A stretch of 64,000 bases of DNA, taken from NCBI GenBank assembly GCA_016223135.1, contig JACRPQ010000006.1:248001-312000 (forward strand), in the 5' to 3' direction. This DNA is from Chloroflexota bacterium (GTDB lineage Bacteria > Chloroflexota > Anaerolineae > Anaerolineales > Villigracilaceae). Of the stretch, positions 62,391-64,000 are shown one piece after another. Under the pieces are notes generated by a model. It searched no databases and was not told the origin of the DNA. It saw nothing but the letters and a program-made list of their open reading frames with translations. The first letter of the stretch is position 1. Every line of letters begins with the position of its first letter. The position numbers and the translations under genes are program-made.

Positions 62391-62993
62391 TTACCCGATC
62401 TCCACCACCCCACTGCAGTTGGGACTGTCCATACACCCGTAATACTTCCGCCCGGCGTTGGGTCCGCTGCGGTGGATGCGCAGCACCATCATTTTCCCGC
62501 AGAGGGGGCACATCGGGACAGAGTCAGTTTCGGTCGAGGCGCGAAGCGGTCCGGTTTCCCGAACTTTCAGGACGGCGAGTTTAATCAATTCTTCCAGGTC
62601 GTCTTCCGAATAAGAGTCGCTCGAAGGGACATGCACCAGCGGCAGACCAGCGCTCAGGAAGAGGTCTTCCATGAACTGGTCGGCTTCGCGCGTTTCGCTG
62701 CGGGCAACCGGTTTGACCAATTCCACGCCGATGGCGGGTTTGAACTTCTCCGGCTCGCAGAGCAAAAAGTCCACATGCTTGCGAAAGAATTTATGGAAGA
62801 AATGTACGTTTTCGTTCGGGCGGACGATGTAGAAAATATCGGTGAGCGCCACCTTCGGGCAGACGACATAATGCCCGCCCGCCATTTTCTGCAGGACGCG
62901 CAGTAATGCCAACTCCGTCACGGAGAGAAACGGTTCCCGCAGACGGTAAGGGAGACGGTCAAAAGACTTGAGCGGCGGCTTGCGGTCGGGCAT
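62391..62993 (-). CDS. DUF2726-like protein with C-terminal topoisomerase-type zinc finger
   Basis: 'FLSVTELALLRVLQKMAGGHYVVCPKVALTDIFY', 'KHVDFLLCEPEKFKPAIGVEL'; CPLCG...YYGCMDSPNC. Confidence 0.85.
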   Translation of the reverse strand: MPDRKPPLKSFDRLPYRLREPFLSVTELALLRVLQKMAGGHYVVCPKVALTDIFYIVRPNENVHFFHKFFRKHVDFLLCEPEKFKPAIGVELVKPVARSETREADQFMEDLFLSAGLPLVHVPSSDSYSEDDLEELIKLAVLKVRETGPLRASTETDSVPMCPLCGKMMVLRIHRSGPNAGRKYYGCMDSPNCSGVVEIG

Positions 62994-63009
62994 TTGGATT
63001 TTCCAACCC

Positions 63010-63020
63010 ATTATAGCAGG
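63010..63020 (-). promoter_or_regulatory. -10-like box upstream of the DUF2726 gene
   Basis: Reverse-complement reads gctataatggg just upstream of the ATG at 62993. Confidence 0.45.
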
Positions 63021-63076
63021 CGGAGTTACGCGCTGCGCATCCATTCCATGACTTGAGGCTGGGGCGCACAGCACGG

Positions 63077-64000
63077 TCAAGGTGAGGCGGAAGAGGAGTT
63101 GAGCAGCGTTTGCAGCAACGCTTTTTCCTCCTCTTTCGTTTTCACCTCCCCATCCAGCCAGGCATTGCGGAGACGGCGCAGAAGGATGGCGTAACGCGGT
63201 CCCGGCTCGACGCCGAGGGCTTTCAGGTCATCTCCGTTGATGTGCGGTTTGATGTAACGCCACTTCGAGATGTATTCGTCGAAGCATTCCTTCACGCGAG
63301 GGTCTTTTGCCGCGTATCCCACCGCTTCGACGGCGGCAAGGGGATACGCCTCCAGCCGTTCGACGCATTGACTGGGCTTCAAGCCGACAAAAGACAACTG
63401 GACGGCATACATTTTCGAGGCGGCGAACAAGGCAGCGAGCAAATCTGCGGTGAAGTGGAGGCGGTCATTCAGCGCCGACACCTGCTCCTGCGAAAGGGAC
63501 ATGAGCCACAGCAGCCAGCCGAGGTCGGAGGCGCGCATCTGTTCGCCCTTGGTGATGTTCCAGGGAGAGAGGTGTTGCAAACTGCGATAGGTGTGCAGGT
63601 TTGTCAGCCGCTGCCGCATGGATTCATCGAAGGTCAGGGCGGGATGAATGGGCTGGAGCAGGTTCAACTCGGCGAGGCGGGCAAGCATGGCGGCGGCGTT
63701 CCATTCTTCGAGGATGAGGTCCAGTTCGTGGCGGATGCGCTGGGCGGAGAGTTTTTCAATCAGCGGGCGGGCGGGGGGAATCAATGCCAGCGTCTCCTCC
63801 ACAATTGTGAAGCCGTATCGTTCCGCATAACGGACGGCGCGGTACATGCGCGTGGGGTCGTCTATGAATGACTTTGCGTGCAGAACGCGGACAATCCCTT
63901 GTTTCAAATCGTCCATGCCGCCGAGGTCGTCGCGCAATTCGCCGAAGTGTGCGCCGTCGAGACGGATGGCGAGGGTGTTGATGGTGAAGTCGCGGCGGCG
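63077..64000 (-). CDS. CCA tRNA nucleotidyltransferase/poly(A) polymerase-family protein (N-terminus outside window)
   Basis: RRRDFTINTLAIRLDG at the window edge; 'FIDDPTRMYRAVRYAERYGF', 'LSAQRIRHELDLIL'. Confidence 0.9.
   Translation of the reverse strand, partial: RRRDFTINTLAIRLDGAHFGELRDDLGGMDDLKQGIVRVLHAKSFIDDPTRMYRAVRYAERYGFTIVEETLALIPPARPLIEKLSAQRIRHELDLILEEWNAAAMLARLAELNLLQPIHPALTFDESMRQRLTNLHTYRSLQHLSPWNITKGEQMRASDLGWLLWLMSLSQEQVSALNDRLHFTADLLAALFAASKMYAVQLSFVGLKPSQCVERLEAYPLAAVEAVGYAAKDPRVKECFDEYISKWRYIKPHINGDDLKALGVEPGPRYAILLRRLRNAWLDGEVKTKEEEKALLQTLLNSSSASP

Overview
The window looks like a typical stretch of a Chloroflexota (probably Anaerolineae) chromosome; that assignment is inferred from gene content only. 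It carries about 55 protein-coding genes and no recognisable rRNA, tRNA, CRISPR array, prophage or transposase gene. Recognisable loci: S41 and C39-like peptidases; metK behind a SAM-I riboswitch; an acyl-CoA thioesterase / Mg-chelatase-type ATPase / GNAT / GT39-like / UroD / rsmD run; two cNMP-binding-domain histidine kinases; class I aldolase; a xanthine-dehydrogenase-family locus with a fused FAD/2Fe-2S subunit and a YqeB/EF2563-type accessory gene; a large GH13 amylase with four X25-like modules; an OmpR/HK pair; mdh plus a mitochondrial-type citrate synthase; trxB; murA; prepilin peptidase with TadE/TadG-like proteins, one carrying Ig-like repeats; glmS; a large repetitive beta-helix secreted protein; a SufR-like regulator / iscX / nuoB / nuoCD / nuoI / mrp island; ricT; PIG-L; M20; and a CCA-adding enzyme cut by the window edge. 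The most unusual signal is non-coding. (1) Degenerate repeats in strict 7-nt register (cyanobacterial-STRR-like) fill several intergenic spacers up to the start codon and also occur in frame inside genes, including the linker of a fused oxidoreductase and the ATPase domain of a histidine kinase. (2) Several distinct families of 77-120 bp palindromic elements with terminal inverted repeats are present. Three families have apparent target-site duplications (5 bp, about 6 bp and about 10 bp), and many elements lie directly against stop codons. No mobilising enzyme is visible in the window. All calls are by eye from the sequence; no database or folding program was run.
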